Assembly: GCA_035555855.1 (NCBI GenBank)
Contig: DATMGD010000002.1
Location: 62,001 to 126,000, forward strand
Direction: 5' to 3'
Source: Palsa-892 sp035555855
Lineage (GTDB): Bacteria > Pseudomonadota > Alphaproteobacteria > Rhizobiales > Xanthobacteraceae
Length of the DNA stretch: 64,000 bases
Under the pieces are notes generated by a model. The model worked only from the letters and a program-made list of their open reading frames with translations, ran no database searches and was not told the origin of the DNA. Positions within the stretch are counted from its first letter, which is position 1. The number at the start of each line of letters is the position of its first letter. A program made the position numbers and the translations under genes. Shown here one piece after another: positions 8,585-18,084 of the stretch.

Positions 8585-9757
8585 ATGATGACCAGGGTCT
8601 ATCTCGACCATAACGCGACTTCCCCGCTGCGGCCTGCGGCGCTCGAGGCCATGACCGCGGTGCTGGCGGAACCCGGCAACGCATCCTCCACCCATCGCGA
8701 GGGTCAGGCGGCCCGCGCCCGCGTGGAGCAGGCGAGAAGGCAAGTTGCCAATCTCGTCGGCGCCGATCCGAAGGCCGTCGTCTTCACGAGCGGCGCGACC
8801 GAGGCCGATGGTCTTGCACTTACGCCGGAGCTTGAGCTTTCCGGCCGCGAAGTGAGTTGCGACGTGCTGCTGATCTCGGCGGTCGAGCACCCGGCGGTGC
8901 GCGTCGGCGGGCGCTTCGCGCAGCAACAGATCGAAACCATTCCGGTCGATGCAGCAGGCGTCGTCGATCTCGACGCGCTCGATCTTATTCTCGCCCGCCA
9001 CAAAGGGGCAGGCCGCCGCCCGTTCGTTTCGGTGATGGCGGCGAATAACGAAACCGGCGTCATCCAGCCGCTCGCCGACATCGCCTCGCGCGTTCACGGC
9101 GTCGGCGGCGTGTTCCATGTCGATGCGGTGCAGGTTCCGGGCCGCTACCCGTTCGACCTTGCCGCGAGCGGCGCGGACCTTATCTCTATTACAGCGCACA
9201 AGCTCGGCGGCCCGCAGGGTGCGGGCGCGCTGATTGCGCGCGACGACAGGACGCGTGTTCCGTCCATCATTCGCGGCGGCGGCCAGGAACGCGGCGCGCG
9301 TGCCGGCACCGAGAATGTCGTGGCGATCGTCGGTTTTGGTGCAGCTGCGGAAGCCGCAGCTTCGAAAATTTCCGAAGAGACCGGCCGCCTCGCGGGCCTG
9401 CGCGACAAGATCGAGAAGGGTCTGCGCGCCGCCGCGCCCGACACCGTGATTTTTTCGGAGGCTGCCTTGCGCGTTCCGAATACCACTTACTACGCCGTTC
9501 CGGGCATAACCGCCGAGACCTCGCTGATGGCCTATGACCTCGCGGGCGTTGCGGTCAGCTCGGGCTCCGCCTGCTCGTCGGGCAAAGTAGCAGCCTCGCC
9601 GGTGTTGTCGGCGATGAAGGCCGATCCGGAAATCGCGCGCTGCGCGATCCGCGTCAGCACCGGCTGGAACACAATGGATGCCGACATCGTGCGGTTTCTG
9701 GAGGTCTTCTCCGAACTGCATGCAAAACAAAAAGGAAAGCGGACCATCGCCGCTTGA
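8585..9757 (+). CDS. sufS2: Cysteine desulfurase, IscS/NifS-like (SufS2)
   Basis: This 390-residue class V aminotransferase-fold enzyme takes sulfur from L-cysteine for Fe-S clusters. The N-terminal VYLDHNATSPLRP is typical of NifS/IscS. The PLP lysine lies in ITAHKLGGPQGAG, and the mobile loop SSGSACSSGK carries the active-site Cys, so it is of the IscS group rather than the SufS group. The frame is open from 8477, but ATGATG at 8585 has an AAAGGCG ribosome site just upstream and gives the family-like N-terminus. It opens a seven-gene operon and ends 14 bp before sufB. A second desulfurase (13352-14599) lies further down, the usual rhizobial arrangement. Confidence 0.92.
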   Translation: MMTRVYLDHNATSPLRPAALEAMTAVLAEPGNASSTHREGQAARARVEQARRQVANLVGADPKAVVFTSGATEADGLALTPELELSGREVSCDVLLISAVEHPAVRVGGRFAQQQIETIPVDAAGVVDLDALDLILARHKGAGRRPFVSVMAANNETGVIQPLADIASRVHGVGGVFHVDAVQVPGRYPFDLAASGADLISITAHKLGGPQGAGALIARDDRTRVPSIIRGGGQERGARAGTENVVAIVGFGAAAEAAASKISEETGRLAGLRDKIEKGLRAAAPDTVIFSEAALRVPNTTYYAVPGITAETSLMAYDLAGVAVSSGSACSSGKVAASPVLSAMKADPEIARCAIRVSTGWNTMDADIVRFLEVFSELHAKQKGKRTIAA

Positions 9758-9771
9758 GGAGTTAGAGAGCA

Positions 9772-11241
9772 ATGCCTGCCGTTCAGGAAACAGTCGAGCG
9801 CGTCAAGTCGATCGACGTCGATCAGTACAAGTACGGCTTCGTCACCGACATCGAATCCGAGAAGGCGCCGAAGGGCCTCGACGAGAGCACCGTTCGCTTC
9901 ATTTCGGCCAAGAAGGGCGAGCCGGAATGGATGCTGGAATGGCGGCTCGAGGCGTTCCGCCGCTGGAAGACGATGCAGGAGCCGACCTGGGCGCGCGTCG
10001 ATTATCCGAAGATCGATTATCAGGATCTCTACTACTACGCCGCGCCGAAGCAGAAGAAGGGCCCGGAGTCGCTCGATGAAGTAGACCCGGAAATTCTCAA
10101 GACCTACGAGAAGCTCGGCATCCCGCTCCGCGAACAGGAGATGCTCGCCGGCGTGCAGCGTTCGAAAGTCGCGGTCGATGCCGTGTTCGATTCGGTTTCG
10201 GTCGTCACGACGTTCAAGGACGAATTGAGGAAGGCGGGCGTCATTTTCTCGTCGATGTCGGATGCCGTGCGTGAGCATCCTGATCTCGTGAAGCAGTATC
10301 TCGGCTCGGTCGTGCCGATCACCGACAACTTCTTCGCAACGCTGAACTCGGCGGTCTTCTCCGACGGTTCGTTCGTTTACATCCCGAAGGGCGTGCGCTG
10401 CCCGATGGAGCTTTCGACCTATTTCCGCATGAACGAGAAGAATACCGGCCAGTTCGAGCGCACGCTCATCATCGCCGACGAGGGCTCTTATGTGAGCTAT
10501 CTCGAGGGCTGCACCGCGCCGACGCGCGACGAGAACCAGTTGCACGCCGCGGTCGTCGAGCTGATCGCGCTGAAGAATGCCGAGATCCGGTATTCGACGG
10601 TCCAGAACTGGTATCCGGGCGACGCCGAAGGCAAGGGCGGCGTCTACAACTTCGTCACCAAGCGCGGCGATTGCCGCGGCGAGAACTCGAAGATCTCGTG
10701 GACGCAGGTCGAGACGGGCTCCGCGATCACCTGGAAATATCCGAGCTGCATCCTGCGCGGCGATAATTCGAGCGGCGAGTTCTACTCGATCGCCATCTCG
10801 AACGGCCGCCAGCAGGTCGATAGCGGCACCAAGATGATCCATCTCGGCAAGAACACGACAAGCCGGATCATCTCGAAGGGCATCGCCGCCGGCCGCTCCG
10901 ACAATACCTATCGCGGCCTTGTCTCGGCGAACCGCCGCGCGAGCGGCGCGCGCAACTTCACCAATTGCGACTCGCTCCTGATCGGCGACAAGTGCGGCGC
11001 GCACACCGTTCCGTATATCGAAGCGAAGAATTCGTCGGCTGTGTTCGAGCACGAGGCGACGACCTCGAAGATTTCGGAAGACATGCTGTTCTACTGCATG
11101 CAGCGCGGTCTCTCGCAGGAGGACGCCGTGGCGCTCGTCGTCAACGGCTTCGTCAAGGATGTGCTGCAGCATCTGCCGATGGAGTTCGCGGTCGAAGCAC
11201 AGAAGCTGATCGCGATCTCGCTCGAAGGCAGCGTGGGTTAA
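9772..11241 (+). CDS. sufB: Fe-S cluster assembly scaffold protein SufB
   Basis: The 489-residue protein is a full-length SufB, the scaffold subunit of SufBC2D where clusters are built. The long right-handed beta-helix core is recognisable, with GDCRGENSKISWTQVETGSAITWKYPS and the ENSSAVFEHEATTSKISED-type C-terminal segment (KNSSAVFEHEATTSKIS). AGGAGTTAGAGAGCAATG gives it a good ribosome site. It follows sufS2 and precedes sufC. Confidence 0.97.
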   Translation: MPAVQETVERVKSIDVDQYKYGFVTDIESEKAPKGLDESTVRFISAKKGEPEWMLEWRLEAFRRWKTMQEPTWARVDYPKIDYQDLYYYAAPKQKKGPESLDEVDPEILKTYEKLGIPLREQEMLAGVQRSKVAVDAVFDSVSVVTTFKDELRKAGVIFSSMSDAVREHPDLVKQYLGSVVPITDNFFATLNSAVFSDGSFVYIPKGVRCPMELSTYFRMNEKNTGQFERTLIIADEGSYVSYLEGCTAPTRDENQLHAAVVELIALKNAEIRYSTVQNWYPGDAEGKGGVYNFVTKRGDCRGENSKISWTQVETGSAITWKYPSCILRGDNSSGEFYSIAISNGRQQVDSGTKMIHLGKNTTSRIISKGIAAGRSDNTYRGLVSANRRASGARNFTNCDSLLIGDKCGAHTVPYIEAKNSSAVFEHEATTSKISEDMLFYCMQRGLSQEDAVALVVNGFVKDVLQHLPMEFAVEAQKLIAISLEGSVG

Positions 11242-11262
11242 TCAAAGGATAGATGTGCGAAA

Positions 11263-12015
11263 ATGAACTTGCTTGAAGTCAAAAATCTCCACGCCGAAGT
11301 CGCGGACAAGAAGATTCTGAACGGCCTGTCGCTCACCGTCGAGCCGGGCAAGGTGCATGCGATCATGGGGCCGAACGGCTCCGGCAAATCGACGCTCTCC
11401 TATGTCCTCGCCGGCAAGCCTGGCTATAAAGTGACTGAGGGCTCGGTCAGCTTCAACGGCCAGAACCTTCTGGATCTGCCGGCTAACGAGCGTGCCGCGG
11501 CGGGGCTGTTCCTCGCATTCCAGTATCCGATGGAAATTCCCGGCGTTGCGACGATGACGTTCCTGCGCACCGCGCTTAACTCCGTGCGCAAGCAGCGCGG
11601 CGAAGCCGAACTTTCGACGCCCGACTTCCTGCGCCTCGTGCGCGAGAAGGCGGCCGATCTCAAGATCGATCCCGAAATGCTGAAGCGCGCCGTCAATGTC
11701 GGCTTCTCCGGCGGCGAGAAGAAGCGCAACGAAATCCTCCAGATGGCGCTCCTCCAGCCGAAGCTTTGCGTTCTGGACGAAACGGACTCAGGCCTCGACA
11801 TCGACGCGCTGAAAATCGTCTCGGACGGCGTGAACAAATTGCGCGCGCCGGATCGCTCGTTCGTCGTCATCACCCACTACCAGCGGCTTCTCGACCACAT
11901 CGTGCCGGACGTCGTGCATGTCATGGCCAAGGGCCGCATCGTGAAGACCGGCGGCGCGGAGCTGGCGCAGGAGCTTGAAGCCAAGGGCTACGCCGCATTC
12001 GAGCAGGCGGCCTGA
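11263..12015 (+). CDS. sufC: Fe-S cluster assembly ATPase SufC
   Basis: The 250-residue ABC-type ATPase powers conformational change of SufBC2D. Walker A is GPNGSGKST, the signature is FSGGEKKRNEI, and the Walker B region reads LCVLDETDSGLDIDAL. The ETDSGLD form is characteristic of SufC. There is no membrane domain, as expected. It starts 21 bp after sufB, and its TGA ends one base before the sufD ATG. Confidence 0.97.
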   Translation: MNLLEVKNLHAEVADKKILNGLSLTVEPGKVHAIMGPNGSGKSTLSYVLAGKPGYKVTEGSVSFNGQNLLDLPANERAAAGLFLAFQYPMEIPGVATMTFLRTALNSVRKQRGEAELSTPDFLRLVREKAADLKIDPEMLKRAVNVGFSGGEKKRNEILQMALLQPKLCVLDETDSGLDIDALKIVSDGVNKLRAPDRSFVVITHYQRLLDHIVPDVVHVMAKGRIVKTGGAELAQELEAKGYAAFEQAA

Positions 12016-12016
12016 C

Positions 12017-13342
12017 ATGAACGCCGAAGTTCGCCCCATTCGTACCCCCGCCGAGCAGGCGCTGATCGGCGCCATCGAAGCCGCGCGCGGCAAGCTGCCG
12101 GGCAACGGGCACGCCAAAGAACTGCGCGATGCCGCGGAAAAGAGCTTCGCCGAGGGCGGCCTGCCGCATCGCCGCGTCGAGGAGTGGAAATACACCGATC
12201 TTCGCGCGCTGATGCGCGACGCGGCGCCGCTCGCGGCCGCACCCGACAAGAGCGCCATCGAAGCGGCCAAGAAGGCCGATCCGTTCGCGAACGTCGATCT
12301 GCGCAAGCTCGTGCTGGTGAACGGCGCGCTCATACCGGAGCTTTCGGATCTCGCGGCGTTAGAGCCGGGCCTTTCGATCGTCCCGCTCGGAAAGGCGCTG
12401 GCTGAAGGCAGCGCACTCGTTCGCCGCATCGGTGAGCTGCAACCGAAAAAATATGACGCGGCGCTCGCGCTCAACACGGCTTTTCTGAACGACGGCGTGG
12501 TGATCGAGGTTGCCGACGGCGCGAAGATCGCCCGGCCGATTTACATTCTGCACGTCCATAACGGCGGCGCGGCATCGACCTATGCCCGCGCGCTGATCGT
12601 TGCCGGCAAGCAGTCGCAGTCGATGTTCGTGGAATCCTTCGTCGGCCCCGACGCCACCGCGTACCAGACCAATAGCGCCATCGAAGTTCATGTCGGCGAC
12701 GGCGCGACGTTCGACTTCATCCGCCTGCAAGCCGAGGGCAGCGCCGCGCTGCATCTTTCGACGCTGCTCGCCAGGGTCGGCAATGCCGCGAAATTCTCGC
12801 TCTATCCCGTCGCATCGGGCGCGGCGGTTTCGCGCTACAGCGTTTCATTCGACTTTGCCGGCAAGAACATCGAGGGCCGTTTCGCCGGTGCGACGCTGCT
12901 TCGCGGCAAGCAGCATGCCGACACCACGATGGTGATCGACCACGCGCAGCCGAACGGCGTCAGCCGTGAGCTGATGAAGTCCGCACTCGATGACGAGAGC
13001 CGCGGCATCTTCCAGGGCCGCATCAACGTCCGGCACGGCGCGCAGAAGACCGACGCCAAGATGGCGACGCACGCCCTGATGCTTTCCGACACCGCCGAAT
13101 CCGACAACAAGCCGGAACTCGAAATCTTCGCCGATGACGTCCAGTGCGGCCACGGCGCAACCTCGGGCGCGATCGACGAGAACCTGTTGTTCTATTTCCT
13201 GGCCCGCGGCATTTCGCGCAAGGAGGCCGAGGCGCTTCTCATCCAGTCGTTCGTCGCCGAGCCGATCGAGATGATCCCGCACGAAGGCTTGCGCGAGATC
13301 ATGCTCGCGCGCGCCGCGGATTGGCTGAAGGCACGGGCCTAG
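12017..13342 (+). CDS. sufD: Fe-S cluster assembly protein SufD
   Basis: The 441-residue SufD partners SufB in SufBC2D and is needed for iron entry. An N-terminal helical part (EEWKYTDLR) leads to a beta-helix core; the C-terminal part has DDVQCGHGATSGAID and ISRKEAEALLIQSF, both SufD hallmarks. The ATG at 12017 begins right after the sufC stop, so coupled translation is likely. The frame is open to 11975 inside sufC, but that start is not credible. The TAG stop overlaps the AGGAGAG ribosome site of sufS. Confidence 0.95.
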   Translation: MNAEVRPIRTPAEQALIGAIEAARGKLPGNGHAKELRDAAEKSFAEGGLPHRRVEEWKYTDLRALMRDAAPLAAAPDKSAIEAAKKADPFANVDLRKLVLVNGALIPELSDLAALEPGLSIVPLGKALAEGSALVRRIGELQPKKYDAALALNTAFLNDGVVIEVADGAKIARPIYILHVHNGGAASTYARALIVAGKQSQSMFVESFVGPDATAYQTNSAIEVHVGDGATFDFIRLQAEGSAALHLSTLLARVGNAAKFSLYPVASGAAVSRYSVSFDFAGKNIEGRFAGATLLRGKQHADTTMVIDHAQPNGVSRELMKSALDDESRGIFQGRINVRHGAQKTDAKMATHALMLSDTAESDNKPELEIFADDVQCGHGATSGAIDENLLFYFLARGISRKEAEALLIQSFVAEPIEMIPHEGLREIMLARAADWLKARA

Positions 13343-13351
13343 GAGAGAACC

Positions 13352-14599
13352 GTGTCAGCCCATCCCGCCATCAAGAACGGCGCTTACGATGTCGCTCGCC
13401 TGCGCGAGGATTTTCCGATCCTGTCGATGCACGTCTATGGCAAGCCGCTCGTCTATCTCGACAACGCCGCCTCGGCGCAGAAACCGAAAGTGGTGATCGA
13501 TCGCATCTCGAAGGCTTACGAGAGCGAATACTCGAACGTCCACCGCGGCTTGCATTATCTCGCCAACGCCTCGACTGAAGGTTACGAGGGCGCGCGTGCG
13601 CGCGTCGCGAAGTTCCTGAACGCAGGCAGCGCCAGCGAAATCGTCTTCACCAAGAACGCCACCGAGGCGATCAATCTCGTCGCGGCGTCCTTCGGCCTCA
13701 AGCATATCGGTGAGGGCGACGAAATCGTGCTCTCGATCATGGAGCACCACTCGAACATCGTGCCGTGGCATTATCACCGCGAGCGCAAGGGCGCGGTGCT
13801 GAAATGGGCGCCGCTCGATGAGGACGGCAATTTGGATCTTGTCGCGTTCGAGAAGCTCCTGACCAAGCGCACCAAGATCGTCGCCATCACGCAGATGTCG
13901 AACGTGCTCGGCACCGTCGTGCCGGTGAAGGAGGTCGTGCGCATCGCGCACGCGCACAACATTCCCGTGCTTGTCGATGGCAGCCAGGCGGCGGTGCATC
14001 TTGCCGTCGATGTGCAGGACATCGGCTGTGATTTTTACGTCGTCACCGGCCATAAACTTTATGGGCCGTCCGGCATCGGTGCGCTTTATGCCAAGAAGCC
14101 GTGGCTCGACGAGTTGCCGCCGTTCCTCGGCGGCGGCGAGATGATCCGCGAGGTGACGGAGAGCGGCGTCACCTGGGCCGATGCGCCTTACAAGTTCGAA
14201 GCCGGCACGCCGCCGATCGTGCCCGCGATGGGCCTCACGGCCGCGCTCGATTATGTCGATTCGATCGGCAAGGACCGCATCGCCGCGCATGAGCAGTCAT
14301 TGCTGAAATATGCCACTGAGCGGCTTTCCCGTATCAACAGCATCAAGATCATGGGCAGGCCCCGCGAGAAGGGCGCGCTGATCTCGTTCGAGATGAAGAA
14401 TGCCCATCCTCACGATGTCGCGACGGTGATCGACCGCTCGGGGATTGCCGTCCGGGCCGGCACCCATTGCGCGCTGCCGCTGCTAAATCGTTATGGAACA
14501 ACGGCTTCCTGCCGCGCCTCATTCGCCTTATATAATACGCAGGAAGAAATCGATTTATTGGCTGAAGCGCTGGTGAAAGCGCAGGATTTATTCGCATGA
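13352..14599 (+). CDS. sufS: Cysteine desulfurase SufS
   Basis: The 415-residue group II cysteine desulfurase passes persulfide sulfur to the SUF scaffold. It shows VYLDNAASAQKP near the N-terminus, the PLP lysine in VTGHKLYGPSGIG, and the active-site Cys in RAGTHCALPLL. Start is GTG at 13352 behind AGGAGAG. Its TGA overlaps the sufT ATG (ATGA at 14596-14599). No sufE or sufU acceptor gene is seen in the operon. Confidence 0.96.
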   Translation: MSAHPAIKNGAYDVARLREDFPILSMHVYGKPLVYLDNAASAQKPKVVIDRISKAYESEYSNVHRGLHYLANASTEGYEGARARVAKFLNAGSASEIVFTKNATEAINLVAASFGLKHIGEGDEIVLSIMEHHSNIVPWHYHRERKGAVLKWAPLDEDGNLDLVAFEKLLTKRTKIVAITQMSNVLGTVVPVKEVVRIAHAHNIPVLVDGSQAAVHLAVDVQDIGCDFYVVTGHKLYGPSGIGALYAKKPWLDELPPFLGGGEMIREVTESGVTWADAPYKFEAGTPPIVPAMGLTAALDYVDSIGKDRIAAHEQSLLKYATERLSRINSIKIMGRPREKGALISFEMKNAHPHDVATVIDRSGIAVRAGTHCALPLLNRYGTTASCRASFALYNTQEEIDLLAEALVKAQDLFA

Positions 14600-14988
14600 C
14601 CGAGACAACGACACCGCAAGAATCCGCGGCAAACGCTCACAAGCCTTCGATCCAGTCGGAATCGGCGATTCCGCAAGAAGAGCTGACGCGCCTGACCGAC
14701 GATATCGTCGGCGCGCTCAAGACCGTTTACGACCCCGAAATCCCGGTCGACATTTACGAGCTTGGCCTGATCTACAAGGTCGATATCGCCGACGACCGTA
14801 CCGTTGCGATCGACATGACGCTCACTTCGCCCAATTGCCCCGCCGCCGTAGAGCTGCCGGGCATGGTCGAGAACGCCGTCTCGGCGGTACAGGGCGCAGG
14901 CCCGGTGAAGGTGCAGGTCGTGTTCGATCCGCCGTGGGATCAGAGCCGGATGTCCGAGGACGCCCGTCTTGCGCTTAACCTCTGGTGA
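14596..14988 (+). CDS. sufT: SufT (MIP18/DUF59 family) Fe-S maturation protein
   Basis: This 130-residue protein is a DUF59 domain behind a Gln/Ser-rich, probably disordered first 30 residues. VYDPEIPVDIYELGLIY and TLTSPNCPAAVELP, with its conserved Cys, define the family. SufT proteins help mature Fe-S enzymes under high demand. It overlaps sufS by four bases and is followed by sufA after 57 bp. In rhizobial literature this position is also called sufX. Confidence 0.93.
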   Translation: MTETTTPQESAANAHKPSIQSESAIPQEELTRLTDDIVGALKTVYDPEIPVDIYELGLIYKVDIADDRTVAIDMTLTSPNCPAAVELPGMVENAVSAVQGAGPVKVQVVFDPPWDQSRMSEDARLALNLW

Positions 14989-15045
14989 TCCCATTTCGGA
15001 CAAACCAAAGCGATAACGATCGGAAGCTGTTTTAGGAAACCATCA

Positions 15046-15408
15046 ATGCCGCTCCCCAGACCCGCCGTCATGAAGGTCACCGAAGCTGCCGCCGCGCAGA
15101 TCCGCGATATTCTGGCTGGCGCCGATAAGGCGGCTGCCGGTGTTCGCGTCGGCATCGAGAAGGGCGGCTGCGCCGGCATGTCCTACCAGATGGATATCGC
15201 GAACGAGGTCGGGAAGGGCGACGAGGTGATCGAAACCCCCGGCGGCCGCGTGCTGATCGACCCGAAGGCGGTGCTTTATCTTCTCGGCTCGGAGATGGAT
15301 TTCGTCACCGACAAGATGTCGGCGAAGTTCGTGTTTCGTAACCCGAACGAAGTCTCGTCGTGCGGCTGCGGCGAGTCGGTTTCGCTCGAGCCCGCCAAGC
15401 TGACCTGA
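15046..15408 (+). CDS. sufA: A-type Fe-S carrier SufA/IscA (HesB family)
   Basis: The 120-residue A-type carrier binds or transfers Fe-S clusters from the scaffold to apo-targets. The three expected cysteines are Cys42 (KGGCAG) and Cys106/Cys108 (SSCGCGES). It closes the suf operon. Its stop codon lies inside the first unit of a 14-bp tandem repeat (15397-15452). A start at the second Met (residue 9, MKVTEAAAAQ) is also possible. Confidence 0.95.
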   Translation: MPLPRPAVMKVTEAAAAQIRDILAGADKAAAGVRVGIEKGGCAGMSYQMDIANEVGKGDEVIETPGGRVLIDPKAVLYLLGSEMDFVTDKMSAKFVFRNPNEVSSCGCGESVSLEPAKLT

Positions 15409-15452
15409 TCAAGCTGACCTGATCAAGCTGACCTGATCAAGCTGATCTGATT
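15397..15452. repeat. Four tandem copies of a 14-bp unit over the sufA stop codon
   Basis: Units AAGCTGACCTGATC lie at 15397, 15411 and 15425, with a fourth at 15439 carrying two changes (AAGCTGATCTGATT). The first unit encodes the final Lys-Leu-Thr-stop of SufA. The unit length is not a multiple of three, so it looks like slippage duplication of the gene end. No stem-loop or protein-binding function is evident. Confidence 0.9.
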
Positions 15453-15476
15453 TTTCGGGAATATTTCAGAAAAAGT

Positions 15477-16544
15477 TCAGGCGACCTTCTGGCCGCTTTG
15501 CTTGATGGCGTTTTCCGCCACCACGCAATTACGCCCGGCGCTTTTCGCGGCATAGAGGCAGTTGTCGGCACGTTCCAGGAGCGACAGCACCGAATCGCCC
15601 GCGCGCCAGGTCGCAACGCCAAGTGAGATGGTGACGCGGCCAAGCGACTCGCCGGTCGAGCGCCGCAACAGCTCCTTGTTCATCACCGATACGCGAATGT
15701 GGTTGCCCACGATCTCGGCCGCCGGCAGCCCCGTGCGCGGCAACAGCACCGCGAATTCCTCGCCGCCGTAACGCGCGGCGATGTCCTGGCCCTTGAGATT
15801 GTTCTTGAGCGCGAGCGCGACGAGCCGCAGCACCTGATCGCCGGTGAGGTGGCCGTAGGTGTCGTTGAACTTCTTGAAGTTGTCGATGTCGGTGAGCAGC
15901 ACCGAGAAGGGGACGCCTTTGTTCTCGGCGTCGCTCATCAGCCGCGAGATGGAATCCTGGAAATATTTTCGGTTCGAAAGCGTCGTCAGCGGATCGGTCA
16001 GCGATTCCTCGCGCACCTGATCGAGGTTCTGTTTCAATTCCTGGATTTCGTTGCGGGATTCGACGAGGTTGTTCTGCAGCGCCTGGTTGGCTTCCTGCGC
16101 TTCCTTGGTCGCGGCGACGAGCGTCTTGATCACGACGCGCAGCTTGTCGCGGTCGGAGAAATGCTCCTCGGGAATGTCGGCCGCGCCGGCGAGCGACCGG
16201 CCGTAACTGCTCGCGGTTCCGATCGCCGTGTCGATCGAGGTCATGACGCGATCGATCTCGCTCATGATTTTGACGCCGATCTCGTCGGTCTGTTCGGAAA
16301 TATGGGCCGTCGAGAGGTGCTGGTAATAGATCTGGCCGAGCTCGTGCTCGCTGATCCGCCCTTCGCTGCTCAGTCGTTCGTTGAGCGTTTCGTTCAGCGA
16401 CGCGTTGCTGCCGGCGGCGTAGGTGTACCAAATCTCGAAATTGCGCGGTGTCGCCGCGATACGCAGTGCCTTGATCCGCTCTAACGCCGCTTCGGCGAGA
16501 GCCAACGTTCGCTCAAACTCGGAACGGTTGATAGCCATACCCAA
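15477..16544 (-). CDS. GGDEF domain protein, probable diguanylate cyclase
   Basis: The 355-residue cytoplasmic protein has an N-terminal helical domain (about 1-140), a coiled-coil linker (about 140-180) and a C-terminal GGDEF domain. The active-site motif is RYGGEEF and DIDNFKKFNDTYGH is intact, so synthesis of c-di-GMP is expected. The inhibitory I-site, normally RxxD, reads KGQD, so product inhibition may be weak. No membrane segment or phospho-receiver is seen. MGM at the start gives two possible ATGs six bases apart. It converges with the suf operon across a 68-bp gap. Confidence 0.92.
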   Translation of the reverse strand: MGMAINRSEFERTLALAEAALERIKALRIAATPRNFEIWYTYAAGSNASLNETLNERLSSEGRISEHELGQIYYQHLSTAHISEQTDEIGVKIMSEIDRVMTSIDTAIGTASSYGRSLAGAADIPEEHFSDRDKLRVVIKTLVAATKEAQEANQALQNNLVESRNEIQELKQNLDQVREESLTDPLTTLSNRKYFQDSISRLMSDAENKGVPFSVLLTDIDNFKKFNDTYGHLTGDQVLRLVALALKNNLKGQDIAARYGGEEFAVLLPRTGLPAAEIVGNHIRVSVMNKELLRRSTGESLGRVTISLGVATWRAGDSVLSLLERADNCLYAAKSAGRNCVVAENAIKQSGQKVA

Positions 16545-16662
16545 GCCCTGCCGCGCAGGCGGCCTCCTTGAAGATTCGCGCTTTTCGTTAGGCGGAACCT
16601 AGGGCGTGGCGGGTAAAGGGGTGGTTAAACAGACGGTAAGAATATGCCGCCAATTCATATCT

Positions 16663-18084
16663 TTAGGAGACTTTCGCACGTACCGGCCGCAACAAAAAGG
16701 CGGGCAGATGCGAAGTGTCGGCAGGCTCGGAAGGCTGGCTGCGGCGCGGTTCGGCCTGCTTGGGCGCGGACGCGGCTTCGTTCGCGGCCGTACCTGAGGC
16801 CTCTTGCGGCTTGCTGCGGCCACGGCCGCCGCGGCGGCGCTTGCCGCGTCCTTCGCCATGCTCGCGATTTCCGTGTTCGCGATCCCCATGCTCGCGATCC
16901 TTGTGGGTTTCGCTCTCGCTGCTGGCGGCGTGATCCGCTCCGGCTGCGGGCGAAGCCTCGGCGGACTTCTCGGCCCAGTTGATCGGCTGGCCGATCAGCT
17001 TTTCGATCGCGGCGATCGACTTCTTGTCGGCGGAAGAGGCGAGCGTCAGCGAGGCGCCGGCACGCCCGGCGCGCCCGGTGCGGCCGATGCGGTGGACATA
17101 GTCCTCGGCATGATGCGGTACGTCGAAATTGAAGACATGGCTGACTTCGGGAATGTCGAGGCCGCGGGCGGCGACGTCGCTCGCGACGAGCAATTTCATT
17201 TCGCCGTTGCGGAAAGCGTCGAGCGCCTTCAGGCGCGCGTGCTGGTCCATGTCGCCATGCAAGGCGACGGCCGGGAAGCCGTGCTTCACCAGCGAGCGGT
17301 GCAGGTTGGCGACTTCCGTCTTGCGGTTGCAGAAAATGATACCGTTTTGCAGATTTTCGGCGTCCCGGATGAGGCCGCGCAGCACTTCGCGCTTCTGCTT
17401 CGGGTCCGAACCTGCCGGAATGAGAATCTGGGTGATGTTGGTCGCGGTGCTTGCGGGCTTCGACACCTCGACGCGCGCCGGATTGCTGAGGAAGGTATTG
17501 GTGAGGCGCGCGATCTCCGGCGGCATCGTCGCCGAAAAGAACAGCGTCTGCCGCGTGAACGGCACGAGCTTGCAGATGCGCTCGATGTCCGGGATGAAGC
17601 CCATGTCGAGCATGCGGTCGGCTTCGTCGATCACGAGAATCTCGATGCCGGTCAGCAACAGGCGACCGCGCTCGACGTGATCGAGGAGGCGCCCCGGCGT
17701 CGCGATCAGAACATCGACGCCGCGCGTCAGCTTGGTTTCCTGGTTTTCGAACGATACGCCGCCGATCAACAGCGCGACGGTGAGCTTGTGCTTGGAGCCG
17801 TACTTGGCGAAGCTTTCCTCGACCTGTGCGGCGAGTTCGCGCGTCGGCTCAAGGATGAGCGTACGCGGCATGCGCGCGCGGGCGCGGCCGTTTTCGAGGC
17901 GCGTGATCATCGGCAGCGTAAAGGCGGCGGTCTTGCCGGTGCCGGTCTGGGCGATGCCGAGGACGTCACGCCCTGCGATGACGTGCGGGATCGCCTGTTC
18001 CTGAATGGGAGTAGGGCTGGTGTAACCTGCGGCGGCGACAGCGGCTTGGACCTTGTCGCTCAGACCGAGCTTTGAAAATGGCAT
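16663..18084 (-). CDS. rhlE: DEAD-box RNA helicase RhlE
   Basis: The 473-residue protein has a complete helicase core: Q motif PTPIQEQAIP, AQTGTGKT, PTRELA, TPGR, DEAD, SAT, ARGLDIPEV and HRIGRTGRAG. It remodels RNA in ribosome assembly and decay. The C-terminal tail of about 100 residues is charged and includes a three-unit (D/N)REHG repeat (bases 16856-16900) and an Arg/Gly patch, likely RNA-binding. The ATG at 18084 has no competing start. Confidence 0.95.
   Translation of the reverse strand: MPFSKLGLSDKVQAAVAAAGYTSPTPIQEQAIPHVIAGRDVLGIAQTGTGKTAAFTLPMITRLENGRARARMPRTLILEPTRELAAQVEESFAKYGSKHKLTVALLIGGVSFENQETKLTRGVDVLIATPGRLLDHVERGRLLLTGIEILVIDEADRMLDMGFIPDIERICKLVPFTRQTLFFSATMPPEIARLTNTFLSNPARVEVSKPASTATNITQILIPAGSDPKQKREVLRGLIRDAENLQNGIIFCNRKTEVANLHRSLVKHGFPAVALHGDMDQHARLKALDAFRNGEMKLLVASDVAARGLDIPEVSHVFNFDVPHHAEDYVHRIGRTGRAGRAGASLTLASSADKKSIAAIEKLIGQPINWAEKSAEASPAAGADHAASSESETHKDREHGDREHGNREHGEGRGKRRRGGRGRSKPQEASGTAANEAASAPKQAEPRRSQPSEPADTSHLPAFLLRPVRAKVS

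Noticed and set aside
15397..15452. Possible CRISPR array
   Set aside because: The units are contiguous 14-mers without spacers and begin inside sufA.
16804..18075. 423-codon frame opposite rhlE
   Set aside because: It lies fully antisense to a complete DEAD-box gene and shows low-complexity Arg/Gly/Asp composition.
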